From Pseudomonas oryzae (GTDB taxonomy: Bacteria > Pseudomonadota > Gammaproteobacteria > Pseudomonadales > Pseudomonadaceae): DNA of 64,000 nucleotides. This document shows positions 37,779 through 47,079 of this stretch, in pieces. The DNA is taken from positions 1,841,001 through 1,905,000 of the forward strand of contig NZ_LT629751.1 of assembly GCF_900104805.1 (NCBI RefSeq). Direction: 5' to 3'. The first letter of the stretch is position 1. Each line of letters begins with the position of its first letter. Both the position numbers and the translations under genes were made by a program. Below the pieces are notes generated by a model. That model saw only the letters and a list, made by a program, of their open reading frames with translations, had not been told where the DNA came from and did not search any database.

Positions 37779-39599
37779 ATGCAATCTCTGACTTCGCGAC
37801 GAACCTTCATCAAGGGCCTGGCCGCCGGCGGCGTGCTCGCCGGCCTCGGCCTGTGGCGCCAGCCGGTCTGGGCGCTGACCAGCCCGGGCCAGCCGACCGT
37901 GCTGGCCGGCACGCAATTCGACCTGACCATCGACGAGCTGGCGGTCAACTTCACCGGCCGCGCGCGCACCGCGCTCGCCGTCAACGGCAGCCTGCCCGCA
38001 CCGCTGCTGCGCTGGCGCGAGGGCGATACCGTGACCCTGCGGGTGCGCAACCGCCTGAAGGAGGACACCTCGATCCACTGGCACGGCATCCTGCTGCCGG
38101 CCAACATGGACGGCGTGCCCGGCTTCAGCTTCGCCGGCATCGCCCCGGACGGCATGTACGAGTACAAGTTCAAGGTCAAGCAGAGCGGCACCTACTGGTA
38201 CCACAGCCATTCCGGCTTCCAGGAGCAGCTCGGCGTCTACGGCCCGCTGGTGATCGATCCGCTGGAGCCGGAGCCGTTCCAGTACGAGCGTGACTACGTG
38301 GTGATGCTCTCCGACTGGACCGACGAGAACCCGGCCCGGGTGCAGGCCAAGCTGAAGAAGCAGGCCGACTACTACAACCAGCACCGCCGCACGGTCGGCG
38401 ACTTCATCCGCGACGTCGGCGACAACGGCTGGAGCGAGACGGTTTCCGAGCGCTGGGCCTGGGCGAAAATGAACATGACGCCCACCGACCTCGCCGACGT
38501 GACCGGCGCCACCTACACCTACCTGCTCAACGGCCAGGCGCCGGATGGCAACTGGACCGGCGTGTTCCAGCCCGGCGAGCGCATCCGCCTGCGCCTGATC
38601 AACGCCTCGGCGATGACCTACTTCGACTTCCGCATCCCCGGCCTCAAGCTCACCGTGGTGGCGGTCGACGGGCAGAACGTCGAGCCGGTGGAGGTCGACG
38701 AGATCCGCCTGGCGGTGGCGGAAACCTACGACGTGATCGTCACCCCCGATGGCAGCCAGCAGGCCTGGACCCTGTTCGCCCAGGCCATGGATCGCAGCGG
38801 CTACGCGCGCGGCACCCTGGCCGTGCGCGAAGGCCTCGCCGCGCCGGTGCCGCAACCCGATCCGCGCCCGGTGCTGAGCATGGCCGACATGGGCCACGGC
38901 GATCATGGCGCCCACGCCGGGCACAGCGGCGCAGCGCCGGCAATGGACCATTCCGCCATGAATCACGCGGGTATGAACCACGCCGGCGTGGCCGGAATGG
39001 ATCATGGGCAGATGGCGGGCATGGATCACGGCAACATGGCCGGCATGCAGCACGGCGCCGCCGCTGCCACGGCGATGCAGAGCCACCCGGCCAGCGAGAC
39101 GGGCAACCCGCTGATCGACATGCAGACCATGACGCCCACCGCCAAGCTCGACGATCCGGGCATCGGCCTGCGCGACAACGGCCGCCGCGTGCTGACCTAC
39201 GCCGACCTGCGCAGCCGTTTCGCCGATCCGGACGGCCGCGAGCCGGGGCGTACCATCGAGTTGCACCTGACCGGCCACATGGAGCGCTACTCCTGGTCGA
39301 TGGATGGCGTCGAGTTCGCCAATGCCGAACCGCTGCGCTTCAAGTACGGCGAGCGCCTGCGTATCGTGCTGGTCAACGACACCATGATGCACCACCCCAT
39401 CCACCTGCACGGCCTGTGGAGCGACCTCGAGGACGAGAACGGCAACTTCAAGGTGCGCAAGCACACCGTCGACATCCCGCCGGGCTCCCGCCGCAGCTAC
39501 CGCGTCACCGCCGACGCCCTCGGCCGCTGGGCCTACCACTGCCACCTGATGATGCACATGGACCTCGGCATGTTCCGGGAAGTCCGCGTGGAAGAATGA
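37779..39599 (+). CDS. copA: Periplasmic multicopper oxidase CopA (PcoA/CopA family)
   Basis: A 606-residue Tat-exported oxidase (SRRTFIKGLAAGGVLAG signal) that handles periplasmic copper, probably oxidising Cu(I). Copper-site motifs: SIHWHG (near 98), YWYHSHSG (near 139), MHHPIHLHG (near 537), and YHCHLMMHMDLGM (near 585-597, type 1/3 sites). Between domains lies a Met/His-rich stretch (about 367-425) with repeats such as MDHGQMAGMDHGNMAGM, typical of CopA. It begins the copA-x-copB-cytochrome c series and overlaps the next gene's possible upstream ATG. A cop box lies upstream. Confidence 0.95.
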   Translation: MQSLTSRRTFIKGLAAGGVLAGLGLWRQPVWALTSPGQPTVLAGTQFDLTIDELAVNFTGRARTALAVNGSLPAPLLRWREGDTVTLRVRNRLKEDTSIHWHGILLPANMDGVPGFSFAGIAPDGMYEYKFKVKQSGTYWYHSHSGFQEQLGVYGPLVIDPLEPEPFQYERDYVVMLSDWTDENPARVQAKLKKQADYYNQHRRTVGDFIRDVGDNGWSETVSERWAWAKMNMTPTDLADVTGATYTYLLNGQAPDGNWTGVFQPGERIRLRLINASAMTYFDFRIPGLKLTVVAVDGQNVEPVEVDEIRLAVAETYDVIVTPDGSQQAWTLFAQAMDRSGYARGTLAVREGLAAPVPQPDPRPVLSMADMGHGDHGAHAGHSGAAPAMDHSAMNHAGMNHAGVAGMDHGQMAGMDHGNMAGMQHGAAAATAMQSHPASETGNPLIDMQTMTPTAKLDDPGIGLRDNGRRVLTYADLRSRFADPDGREPGRTIELHLTGHMERYSWSMDGVEFANAEPLRFKYGERLRIVLVNDTMMHHPIHLHGLWSDLEDENGNFKVRKHTVDIPPGSRRSYRVTADALGRWAYHCHLMMHMDLGMFREVRVEE

Positions 39600-39613
39600 A
39601 GAGGAAATTCGCC

Positions 39614-40003
39614 ATGACCACCCGCCACCACCGCTCGCCCCTGCTCGCCACAGCCCTGGCCTTCGCCCTGCTGACCACCCTGCCGCCGGCAATGGCGCAG
39701 AGCGAGCATGACGGACATCACCCGCAGAACGCCCCGGCCGCCGCGGCGGCAACGCAGAATGCCCCGCAGAAGAACGGCATGCCGAGCCAGGGCAACATGG
39801 GCGCCGGCCAGATGCCGCAAGGCGGCATGATGGATCACAGCCAGATGAACCATGGGCAGATGATGGATCATGGTTCGATGGACCATCAAAAGATGATGCA
39901 GCAGATGCACGAACAGCATATGGGCCAGGGGCAGATGAACCCCGGCAACATGCCGCCAGCCAAGGCGGCCCCCAGCACCAAGGACGGGAAAAATGGCCAG
40001 TAA
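39614..40003 (+). CDS. Met/His-rich periplasmic copper-binding protein
   Basis: A 129-residue protein with a signal peptide ([22 protein letters not shown]). The mature part is disordered and rich in Met, His, Gln and Gly: [34 protein letters not shown]. It resembles the N-terminal domain of CopB more than a folded CopC, and probably sequesters copper. AGAGGA lies 8 nt upstream of the chosen start; an ATG at 39596 overlapping the copA stop is the alternative. It overlaps copB by 11 nt. Confidence 0.75.
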   Translation: MTTRHHRSPLLATALAFALLTTLPPAMAQSEHDGHHPQNAPAAAAATQNAPQKNGMPSQGNMGAGQMPQGGMMDHSQMNHGQMMDHGSMDHQKMMQQMHEQHMGQGQMNPGNMPPAKAAPSTKDGKNGQ

Positions 40004-41102
40004 ACTGCCTCTCGCCCTGGCCCTCGGCCTGGGCCTGATCGCCACCGCCCAGGCCGCGGAACCGGTGGATCACTCGAGCCATGCCGGCCATGAAACGCCC
40101 GCCCCGGCACCCGCCGCGACCGACGAGCACGGTGCCCACCACCCGCAACCTGCGGCAGCCGCCCCGGCGCCGGCTCCCAGCCAGGGCATGCCGATGATGG
40201 ATCACGGCGGCATGAGCCACGAGCAGATGATGCAGATGCACCAACAGCACATGCAGCAGATGCAGGGCCAGCAGATGGACCACGGTGGCATGAGCCATGA
40301 GCAGATGATGCAGATGCATCAGCAGCACATGCAGGCCCAGCCGCAGACGACTCCGCAGGCGGACCATCAAGCCCACCACCCGGCCGGCTACCCGGCGGCC
40401 CCGGTTCCGCCGCTCACCGACGCCGATCGCGCCGCCGCCTTCCCCGACCTGCCGCCGCATGCCATGCACCAGGGCGGCATCAACTACCTGTTCGTCGCCG
40501 ACCAGCTGGAGTGGCAGGACGCCGACGAGGGCAGCGCGCTGAGCTGGGACCTGAACGGCTGGGTCGGCGGCAACATCGACCGCCTGGCCTTCCGCTCCGA
40601 AGGCGAGCGGGTCAACGGTCATACCGAGGAGGCCGAGCTGCAATTGCTGTGGAGCCACGCCATCGGTCCCTGGTGGGAAAGCGTCGCCGGCGTGCGCCAG
40701 GACTTCAAGCCGGGCTCGCCGCAGACCTGGGCCGCCTTCGGTGTGCAGGGCATGCCGCTGTATGGCCTGGAAACCGAAGCCACCGCCTTCCTCGGCGAAG
40801 CCGGCCAGAGCGCCCTGCGCCTGGGCGCCGAATACGACATCCTGCTGACCAACCGGCTGATCCTGCAGCCGGCGGCCGAGATGAACCTGTACGGGCGCAA
40901 CGACGAAGAACGCGGCGTCGGCTCGGGCTTCAGCGATCTCGAGCTGGGCCTGCGCCTGCGCTACGAGATCCGCCGCGAGTTCGCCCCCTACATCGGCGTG
41001 AACTGGACGCGCGCCTACGGCAATACCGCCGACCTGCTGCGCGAAGAAGACGAGGATGTCAGCGAGGCCCGCCTCGTCGCCGGCGTGCGCTTCTGGTTCT
41101 GA
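39993..41102 (+). CDS. copB: Outer-membrane copper resistance protein CopB
   Basis: A 369-residue protein with a signal peptide ([21 protein letters not shown]) and a Met/His-rich region (about 65-115) that includes two near-identical copies of [18 protein letters not shown]. The C-terminal beta-barrel (about 150-369) has the CopB/PcoB pattern ([24 protein letters not shown], and a terminal aromatic VRFWF). It is thought to sequester or export copper at the outer membrane. It overlaps the upstream gene by 11 nt and is followed by a cytochrome c gene. Confidence 0.93.
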   Translation: MASKLPLALALGLGLIATAQAAEPVDHSSHAGHETPAPAPAATDEHGAHHPQPAAAAPAPAPSQGMPMMDHGGMSHEQMMQMHQQHMQQMQGQQMDHGGMSHEQMMQMHQQHMQAQPQTTPQADHQAHHPAGYPAAPVPPLTDADRAAAFPDLPPHAMHQGGINYLFVADQLEWQDADEGSALSWDLNGWVGGNIDRLAFRSEGERVNGHTEEAELQLLWSHAIGPWWESVAGVRQDFKPGSPQTWAAFGVQGMPLYGLETEATAFLGEAGQSALRLGAEYDILLTNRLILQPAAEMNLYGRNDEERGVGSGFSDLELGLRLRYEIRREFAPYIGVNWTRAYGNTADLLREEDEDVSEARLVAGVRFWF

Positions 41103-41111
41103 GACAGATAG

Positions 41112-41837
41112 ATGAAAAGAACAATAACCACCCTGACGCTGGCCAGCCTTGCGGCATCTGTCGTCGGTGCCGGCGTCATCTGGTCGGGCCTGATCAACGT
41201 GGGTGCCGACGATCCGCATCTGGAAAGCGTACACGCCCTGCTGAGCGCCGCCCGCGAACGCTCGATCGCCGTGCGCGCCGCCGGCATCCCCGTGCCGGAC
41301 CTGAACGATCCCGAGCTGATCCGCCGCGGCGCCGGCAACTACCACTCGATGTGCATCGGCTGCCACCTGGCACCGGGCATGGCGGCGACCGAGCTGAGCC
41401 AGAACCTCTATCCGGCGCCACCCAATCTGGCGCAGATCGGCGCCAACGGCAGTCCCTCAACGGCCTTCTGGATCATCAAGCACGGCATCAAGGCCACCGG
41501 CATGCCGGCCTGGGGCAAGAGCATGGGCGACGAGCATATCTGGGGCATGGTCGCCTTCCTGCAGCGGCTGCCGAACCTCGATGCCACGCAGTATCGCCAG
41601 CTGGTCGCCGCCAGCGATGGCCACTCCCACGGCGGCGGGGAAACCGACATGCACGACCACAGCCAGCAGCACGGTCAGACTGCGGCGGGCGATGCCCTGC
41701 AGCCCCCGGCGGCGTCACACCACGGCGGCGAGCATGCCCACGGTCACTCGGGTGAAGTCTCCAAGGCCGCCGGGCCGAAGCAGGAGAACAAGTCGGTCCA
41801 CATCCATGCCGACGGCAAGGAGCACGTGCATCACTGA
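41112..41837 (+). CDS. c-type cytochrome with His-rich C-terminal extension
   Basis: A 241-residue exported cytochrome c. The N-terminal hydrophobic segment (residues 5-25) is a signal or anchor. Haem attachment is [10 protein letters not shown] near residues 80-84, and the axial Met is probably in [10 protein letters not shown]. Residues about 173-241 form a His/Asp-rich tail ([18 protein letters not shown] ... [13 protein letters not shown]), unusual for a cytochrome and suggesting metal binding. It is 9 bp after copB and so likely part of the copper operon, perhaps linking copper oxidation to the respiratory chain. Confidence 0.87.
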   Translation: MKRTITTLTLASLAASVVGAGVIWSGLINVGADDPHLESVHALLSAARERSIAVRAAGIPVPDLNDPELIRRGAGNYHSMCIGCHLAPGMAATELSQNLYPAPPNLAQIGANGSPSTAFWIIKHGIKATGMPAWGKSMGDEHIWGMVAFLQRLPNLDATQYRQLVAASDGHSHGGGETDMHDHSQQHGQTAAGDALQPPAASHHGGEHAHGHSGEVSKAAGPKQENKSVHIHADGKEHVHH

Positions 41838-41864
41838 CGGCGTCAGGGAAAGCGCACCAACATG

Positions 41865-41927
41865 GCAGGAGCCCGCGTGCTGGCGATCCGGCTCGTCCAA
41901 GAGCATCGCCAGCACGCTGCCCCCTAC
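41865..41927. repeat. Imperfect REP-like palindrome
   Basis: Arms 41865-41887 and 41905-41927 (23 nt each, a few mismatches) flank a 17-nt loop. The arms contain GCTGGCGAT / ATCGCCAGC and end in the GTAGG-type signature, related to the element at 151-206. It lies between the copper operon and queD and may act as terminator. Confidence 0.7.
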
Positions 41928-42025
41928 GCAAGGCAATCCGTGCTCCGGCCCGGATGCCGGCCCGGCGGGGGGACAAAGCTGGTAGACTGTCGCGGTTTTT
42001 TCAGCCCGAGTCGCGAGTAACGCCA

Positions 42026-42382
42026 GTGGAACTGTTCAAGGAATTTACCTTCGAAGCCGCCCATCTCCTGCCCCACGTGCCGCAAGGGCACAAGTGCGGG
42101 CGCCTGCATGGCCATTCGTTCCGCGTGGCGATCTACATCGAGGGCGAGGTCGACCCCTATACCGGCTGGATCCGCGACTTCAGCGAAATCAAGGCGATCT
42201 TCAAGCCGATCTACGATCGTCTGGACCACTACTACCTGAACGACATCCCCGGCCTGGAGAATCCGACCAGCGAGAACCTGGCCAAGTGGATCTGGCAGCA
42301 GCTCAAGCCGCTGCTGCCCGAACTGTCGCGGGTGCGGGTGCATGAGACCTGCACCAGCGGCTGCGAATATCGCGGCGACTGA
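42026..42382 (+). CDS. queD: 6-carboxy-5,6,7,8-tetrahydropterin synthase QueD
   Basis: A 118-residue enzyme of queuosine (7-deazaguanine) synthesis that makes carboxytetrahydropterin from dihydroneopterin triphosphate. Zn ligands: FEAAHLLP, then GRLHGHSFR (His, His). The catalytic Cys is in HKCGRLHGH and the end is [14 protein letters not shown]. The start is GTG at the codon equivalent to the initiator of other pseudomonad QueD proteins ([12 protein letters not shown]); no suitable ATG is nearby. A hairpin terminator follows. It is a housekeeping gene between accessory blocks. Confidence 0.95.
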   Translation: MELFKEFTFEAAHLLPHVPQGHKCGRLHGHSFRVAIYIEGEVDPYTGWIRDFSEIKAIFKPIYDRLDHYYLNDIPGLENPTSENLAKWIWQQLKPLLPELSRVRVHETCTSGCEYRGD

Positions 42383-42411
42383 GCCGCAAGGCAGCCCCCC
42401 CGCTCTCCCGA

Positions 42412-42435
42412 ACGCGCCGGCACTGACCGGCGCGT
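42412..42435 (+). terminator. Terminator hairpin after queD
   Basis: ACGCGCCGG and CCGGCGCGT form a perfect 9-bp stem around CACTGA. There is no clear U-tract. Confidence 0.65.
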
Positions 42436-42603
42436 CGCATTCAGGCCATCGGCGCCTTTTCACGATCTCGCAAGCCAAGACCGGTCTGGCGTCGGACGGA
42501 CCCGCGAATCTATCGAGGGCGCGGAGTTCAACCGCCGCAAGTCGCACCCGAATCCGCGCTCTACGCCGCATGGGCGACGCACAGCAGCACTGTGTACAGG
42601 CTC

Positions 42604-43515
42604 TCAGCTCAGGCGCATCCAGTACTTGCCGCCTTTGTAGCCGACGATCATCCCGTCGCGGGTGATGTGCAGCACCTTCAACTCAGCATTGATCGCATCG
42701 CCCTCGCGCAGAGTACGCCCGCCCGTCTTGACGAAGCGCAGCTTGGGGTCCCTGGCGTAGATGTGCACGTTGAACGGCATCTCGCGTAGCTGCTGCTGGA
42801 CCTGTGCCGGCAACTGCTTCCAGTGCTCCACTGCACCGTACTCGGCGAGCTGCGGGCCAGGTGCGGGTACGGCCTGGGGAACAGACAAGGCCGGCACCAG
42901 CGGCTGCGGTTTGGGTGCCGGCGCGGCAACCGGCGGGCGCTCCACCGGTAGCTCGAGCTTCTGCACGATCGGCGGTGGGCCGTCCGGCGCAGCGGCGGGT
43001 GTCGGCGGTGACGCCGGCTTGGGCTCGTCGACGCTGACCCGCACCCCGGCCAGCTGCTGCAAGGCGGCCAGCCCCGGAGCCTGCGACTCGACCGGCGCCG
43101 CAGCCTGGGCGAGTGCAGGGGCGGCCGGTTCGGGAGCTGCGGATGGCAGGCCAGGCGCCCCAGCCTGAGCCGTGCTGGCGACCGACTCCGTGGCCGTCGC
43201 CGCAGGCGGCTGGACTGCGGTCTGCGGCGCAGCGGTGGGCGCAGTGCCTGGCGGAGCGGCGACTGGCGCCGACTGCTCGGCCAGCGGCGGCGCCAGCTGC
43301 GGGTCCACAACCGGCGGGGCCAGCCAGCGCTGCCAGCCCAGCACGGCCAGCACCGCGAGCAGCAGCAGTACCGTGGCCAGCGCGACCATGCGCCAGATGC
43401 GCTCGCTGCGCGTCGGCCCAGGGCGGGCGGCGGCCATCTGGCTGGCGAGGTCGGGCACCGCGCCGCGGCTGCGGCTGTCCTGGGAGTTCTTCAGGGCATC
43501 GAGGATGTAGGACAT
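42604..43515 (-). CDS. gspB: Type II secretion assembly protein GspB
   Basis: A 303-residue bitopic protein. A short cytoplasmic start MSYILDALKNSQDSR (typical of GspB/ExeB), a membrane helix (about 43-64), a long Ala/Pro-rich periplasmic linker and a C-terminal GspB domain (HWKQLPAQVQQQLREMPFNVHIY ... MIVGYKGGKYWMRL) follow. With GspA it helps insert the secretin through peptidoglycan. It is 4 bp downstream of the gspA stop, so the two are co-transcribed. Confidence 0.9.
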   Translation of the reverse strand: MSYILDALKNSQDSRSRGAVPDLASQMAAARPGPTRSERIWRMVALATVLLLLAVLAVLGWQRWLAPPVVDPQLAPPLAEQSAPVAAPPGTAPTAAPQTAVQPPAATATESVASTAQAGAPGLPSAAPEPAAPALAQAAAPVESQAPGLAALQQLAGVRVSVDEPKPASPPTPAAAPDGPPPIVQKLELPVERPPVAAPAPKPQPLVPALSVPQAVPAPGPQLAEYGAVEHWKQLPAQVQQQLREMPFNVHIYARDPKLRFVKTGGRTLREGDAINAELKVLHITRDGMIVGYKGGKYWMRLS

Positions 43516-43519
43516 GAGC

Positions 43520-45391
43520 TTACTCCCGAGCCGTACTGCTCAGCAGCGGAATCCCCGACTCGGTCAGGGCACTCAGCTGGATGATGGTCTGCGGCCCCAC
43601 CACGCCATCGGTCTGCAGGCGGTTCTGGTGCTGGAAGGCCAGCACCTGCAGCTGCAGCGGCTCGTCGTAGCGCTGGCGGCTGGCGGCTGGCATCGGTTTG
43701 CCCTGCAGACGCGCCAGGTTGTTCTCCAGCCAGGGCACCAGCGGACCGTAACCTTCGGGCCGCAACGGCGCGCTGTAACCGGGCGGCATGCGCCACAGCA
43801 GCAGGCGCGTACCGCTCATCCAGTTGCGCAGCTCGTTCAGTTCGACCCAGCGCTGCTCGCCGGCGATCTCCAGCCGGGCCAGCCCCCTGGCGCGGTCGAT
43901 GCCGATCAGCGCCGCCTGGAAGTCCTGGCCACGGGCATTGAACAGGTTGACCACCGCCGGCAGGTTGTACTGCAGCAGGTCGTCCAGACCGCCCGGCTGC
44001 AGCAGGCAGGACAGGTTGTGCGCGCGCGCGAAGCTGCACAGTTGCGGCGCCATCTGCGGGTCGTAGCTCAGCCCCCAGCTGCGGAACAGCGCGCGATAGG
44101 CCAGCGCCTCGGTGGCGCCCAGGTCGGTACCCGCCGGCCATTGCCAGTCGCCCGGCGAGGACACCTGCGGAGCAGCGTCGACCGGCACTGCCGCGACCGT
44201 GGCCGCCACGGCAGGGGCCGGCTCTTCATCCAACGGCTCCACGACACCTTCCGGCAGCAGCGCTTCGCCGGTCGAGGTCGGCGCGGCCTGCTCGATCGGC
44301 TGGGCCGCCGGTGCCGCGACTGCCGTCGCGGCGGCGGCCGGCTCGGCACTGCCAGTCGCGGACTCGGCCACAGGTTTCTGCTCGGTCGCCACCGCCGGGG
44401 TAGCCAAGCTGCTGGCCGGCGTCGGCGTGGGCTGCAGCATGGCCTGCAGACGTGGCCACCCGCCATCGCCAGCCATGCCCGGCAACCACACCCCCAGCGC
44501 CAGCAACAGCAGCGCCGCCGCTGACCAGCTCGCCCAACGCGGCAACCGCCCCAGTCGCCCACCCACGGCCTCGCCCCCCCGCCCCAGCACCTCGGCAGCG
44601 GCGCGGCGCAACACCCCGCTGTCCACCGCGCGCCGGCGCTCGACGTAGGCACCGAGCAGCGCCCGGTCACAGATGATGTTGACCATGCGCGGCACGCCAC
44701 CGGTCAGCCGGTGCAGGGTGCGCAGCGCGCCGGGGGTGAACAGTGGCGCCTCGCAGCCGCTGACGTTAAGGCGGTGGCTGACGTACTCGCGCAGCTCGGT
44801 CGGATTGAGCGCGTGCAGGTGGTAGCGGGCGGTGATGCGCTGGTTGAGCTGGCGCAGCTGCGGGCTGGACAGCTTCTCCAGCAGTTCGGGCTGGCCGATC
44901 AGGATGATCTGCAACAGCTTCTCGCTGCTGGTCTCCAGGTTGGTCAGCAGGCGGATCTGCTCCAGCGCATCGAGGCTCAGGTTCTGCGCCTCGTCGATGA
45001 TCAGCACGGTATTCACGCCGCGCGCATGGCTTTCCAGCAGGTGGCCGTTCAACGCATCGATGTAGCCCTTGATGCGGTTCTCGCTGCGCTCGTAGCGGAT
45101 CTTCAGCTCGTCGCAGATCGCCTCCAGCAACTCGCTGATGCTGTATTTCGGATTGAGGATGAAGGCGATTTCCGCAGTTTCTGGAATCTGCTCGAGCAAA
45201 CAACGGCAAACCGTTGTTTTTCCAGTACCAATCTCCCCCGTCAACAGCACGAAGCCGCCATTGCAGTTGATCCCGTAGAGCAGGCTGGCGAGCGCCTCGC
45301 GGTGCTCGGCGCTCAGGTAGAGATAGCGGGGATCGGGCGCGATGGTGAACGGCAGTTCCGACAGTCCAAAGTATTTTTTGTACATGGTCAT
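43520..45391 (-). CDS. gspA: Type II secretion AAA ATPase GspA (ExeA-like)
   Basis: A 623-residue inner-membrane ATPase. The cytoplasmic AAA domain starts MYKKYFGLSELPF, with Walker A in LLTGEIGTGKTTVC (near 49) and Walker B in VLIIDEAQNLSLDALEQ (near 130). A membrane helix lies near 285-300, followed by a Pro/Ala linker, a GspA-specific periplasmic region and a C-terminal peptidoglycan-binding domain (FQHQNRLQTDGVVGPQTIIQL). ExeA binds peptidoglycan to let the secretin assemble. GAGG lies 4 nt before the chosen ATG; the ATG two codons later is also possible. It is divergent from a sigma-54 activator. Confidence 0.93.
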   Translation of the reverse strand: MTMYKKYFGLSELPFTIAPDPRYLYLSAEHREALASLLYGINCNGGFVLLTGEIGTGKTTVCRCLLEQIPETAEIAFILNPKYSISELLEAICDELKIRYERSENRIKGYIDALNGHLLESHARGVNTVLIIDEAQNLSLDALEQIRLLTNLETSSEKLLQIILIGQPELLEKLSSPQLRQLNQRITARYHLHALNPTELREYVSHRLNVSGCEAPLFTPGALRTLHRLTGGVPRMVNIICDRALLGAYVERRRAVDSGVLRRAAAEVLGRGGEAVGGRLGRLPRWASWSAAALLLLALGVWLPGMAGDGGWPRLQAMLQPTPTPASSLATPAVATEQKPVAESATGSAEPAAAATAVAAPAAQPIEQAAPTSTGEALLPEGVVEPLDEEPAPAVAATVAAVPVDAAPQVSSPGDWQWPAGTDLGATEALAYRALFRSWGLSYDPQMAPQLCSFARAHNLSCLLQPGGLDDLLQYNLPAVVNLFNARGQDFQAALIGIDRARGLARLEIAGEQRWVELNELRNWMSGTRLLLWRMPPGYSAPLRPEGYGPLVPWLENNLARLQGKPMPAASRQRYDEPLQLQVLAFQHQNRLQTDGVVGPQTIIQLSALTESGIPLLSSTARE

Positions 45392-45446
45392 CAAGCCTCG
45401 CAACCTTCAATGACTATAGAAGTCCCCGAGGCGGTTTCCAGTGCCA

Positions 45447-45466
45447 TACATCCACCCCCGGATGTA
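45447..45466. promoter_or_regulatory. Dyad TACATCC-N6-GGATGTA in the gspA/activator divergent promoter
   Basis: A perfect 7-bp inverted repeat (45447-45453 and 45460-45466) in the 200-bp region between gspA and the sigma-54 activator. It may be an operator for either gene. No matching known motif is recognised. Confidence 0.45.
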
Positions 45467-45591
45467 ATGGCTCCTTGCCATCTCCTTTCGTCGGATTAAC
45501 AGAAATTTATGTGACCTTGTTCTAGGTTTTTACAAAGGCGCAGTAACGGTATGGAGAAGTAGTAAAACCCCGTCGTTCCAGGTGTTCCGCG

Positions 45592-46953
45592 ATGGCCTCA
45601 ATGATCCCCCCCACCTCTGACTCACCTCGCCGCGCATTGCTGCTCGACCTCAGCCCCAACGAGACGCTTCCCGACTCGCTGCAGCTGAGCGATTGGTTCT
45701 TCGACCGCGCCACTTCGGTGGACGACGCCCAGGCCATGCTCAAGCAGCAGACCTATCGCGTCGGCGTCGCCCGGCTGACCGGCAACATGAAGGAAAGCCA
45801 TGAGCGCGTCGAAACGCTGCTCGGCGCCAACGAACACCTGGCCTGGGTCGCGCTGGTGCGTCCCGGCGATCTCGAACGCCAGGACTTCCGCCAGCTGATC
45901 TACGAACACTTCTACGATTATTTCTCGCTGCCGCTGGGCGACAACCTGATCCACCTGCGTTACGCCCTCGGCCACCTCGACGGCATGTCGCGCCTGCGCG
46001 ACCTGGAAAAAGCCACGCTGATGCCGGTCGAGGAGTTCCAGATGGTCGGCGGCAGCAAGCAGTTTCTCAGCATCTTCGAGCAGATCCGCCGGGTGGCCGG
46101 GGTCGATGCTCCGGTGCTGATCCGCGGCGAGACCGGGGTCGGCAAGGAGCTGATCGCCCGCGCCATCCACCAGCGCTCGCAGCACAGCGACGGCCCGTTC
46201 GTCGCGGTCAACTGCGGCGCCCTGCCGGAAACCCTGATCCACGCCGAGCTGTTCGGCTACGAGAAGGGCTCCTTCACCGGCGCCTACAAGCGCAAGATCG
46301 GCCGCATCGAAGCGGCGCAGAACGGCACCATCTTCCTCGACGAGATCGGCGATCTGCCGCAGCAGATGCAGGTGTACCTGCTGCGCTTCCTCGAACAGAA
46401 GACCATCGAGCGCCTCGGCGGCAACCAGAGCATCACCGTCAACGCGCGAGTCATCGCCGCCACCCACGTCAACCTCGAGCAGGCGGTGGCCGAAGGTCGC
46501 TTCCGCGAGGATCTGTATTACCGGCTTAACGTTCTCACCATCACGGTGCCGCGCCTGGCCGACCGCGGCACCGACATCGAGCTGCTGGCCCGCTACTTCC
46601 TGCACAAGTTCGGCAAGGAGTACGGCAGCACCAGCCGCGGCTTCACCCGCCAGGCGGTGGCGGCCATGCTGCACTACAGCTGGCCGGGCAATGTTCGCGA
46701 ACTGATCAACTGCGTCCGCCGCGCCTTGGTGATGAGCGAGAACCGCATGATCACTCCCAAGGACCTCGGCCTGAGCGAGGCCGACGCGCTCGAGGCGCCA
46801 ATGCCGCTGGAGGAAGCGCGGGCCCACGCCGAGGAGCTGGCGGTGCGCAGCAGCCTCAGCCACTGCATGAACAACGTCTCCAACGCCGCCAAACTGCTGG
46901 GGGTATCGCGGGTGACCCTGTACCGCATGATGGACAAATACGGCATCCGCTAG
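45592..46953 (+). CDS. Sigma-54-dependent transcriptional activator (VpsR-like)
   Basis: A 453-residue enhancer-binding protein. The N-terminal domain (about 1-140) is receiver-like but without a clear phospho-acceptor loop (LTGNMKESHERVETLLG), as in VpsR/FleQ-type regulators. The AAA+ domain has RGETGVGKELIARAIH, FGYEKGSFTGAYKRKIG (GAFTGA loop, here GSFTGA, needed for sigma-54 contact), and IFLDEIGDLP. The C-terminal Fis-type helix-turn-helix is NAAKLLGVSRVTLYRMM. It is adjacent to gspA and upstream of a sigma-54 promoter at 47041, a likely direct target. The signal may be c-di-GMP, as in VpsR (inference). Confidence 0.9.
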   Translation: MASMIPPTSDSPRRALLLDLSPNETLPDSLQLSDWFFDRATSVDDAQAMLKQQTYRVGVARLTGNMKESHERVETLLGANEHLAWVALVRPGDLERQDFRQLIYEHFYDYFSLPLGDNLIHLRYALGHLDGMSRLRDLEKATLMPVEEFQMVGGSKQFLSIFEQIRRVAGVDAPVLIRGETGVGKELIARAIHQRSQHSDGPFVAVNCGALPETLIHAELFGYEKGSFTGAYKRKIGRIEAAQNGTIFLDEIGDLPQQMQVYLLRFLEQKTIERLGGNQSITVNARVIAATHVNLEQAVAEGRFREDLYYRLNVLTITVPRLADRGTDIELLARYFLHKFGKEYGSTSRGFTRQAVAAMLHYSWPGNVRELINCVRRALVMSENRMITPKDLGLSEADALEAPMPLEEARAHAEELAVRSSLSHCMNNVSNAAKLLGVSRVTLYRMMDKYGIR

Positions 46954-46976
46954 AGGTTTTGTAAGACATGTGGAAC

Positions 46977-47008
46977 ATTCGGCCCTCCGCGCGGGCAGAG
47001 GGCCGAAT
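46977..47008 (+). terminator. Terminator after the sigma-54 activator gene
   Basis: Perfect 11-bp stem ATTCGGCCCTC / GAGGGCCGAAT with a 10-nt loop, followed by AAAATT. It lies 24 bp after the activator stop and 33 bp before the sigma-54 promoter. Confidence 0.8.
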
Positions 47009-47040
47009 AAAATTCCTTGCCGATCAGCGACATGGATCTT

Positions 47041-47055
47041 TGGCGCGAGATTTGC
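47041..47055 (+). promoter_or_regulatory. Sigma-54 (-24/-12) promoter
   Basis: TGGCGCGAGATTTGC: GG and GC elements separated by exactly 10 nt, matching TGGCAC-N5-TTGC at all but one position. Transcription would begin around 47066, just ahead of AGGAGG and a small ORF. It follows the terminator of an activator that carries a GSFTGA loop. Confidence 0.75.
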
Positions 47056-47079
47056 TGCTATTCCATACGCACAGGAGGA

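Noticed and set aside
37527-41366. 1279-codon open frame on the minus strand
   Set aside because: Antisense to copA, the Met-rich gene and copB, whose products are clearly recognisable.
45433-45452. GTGCCA resembling a leftward -24 element before gspA
   Set aside because: The expected GC of the -12 element is missing at the right spacing.
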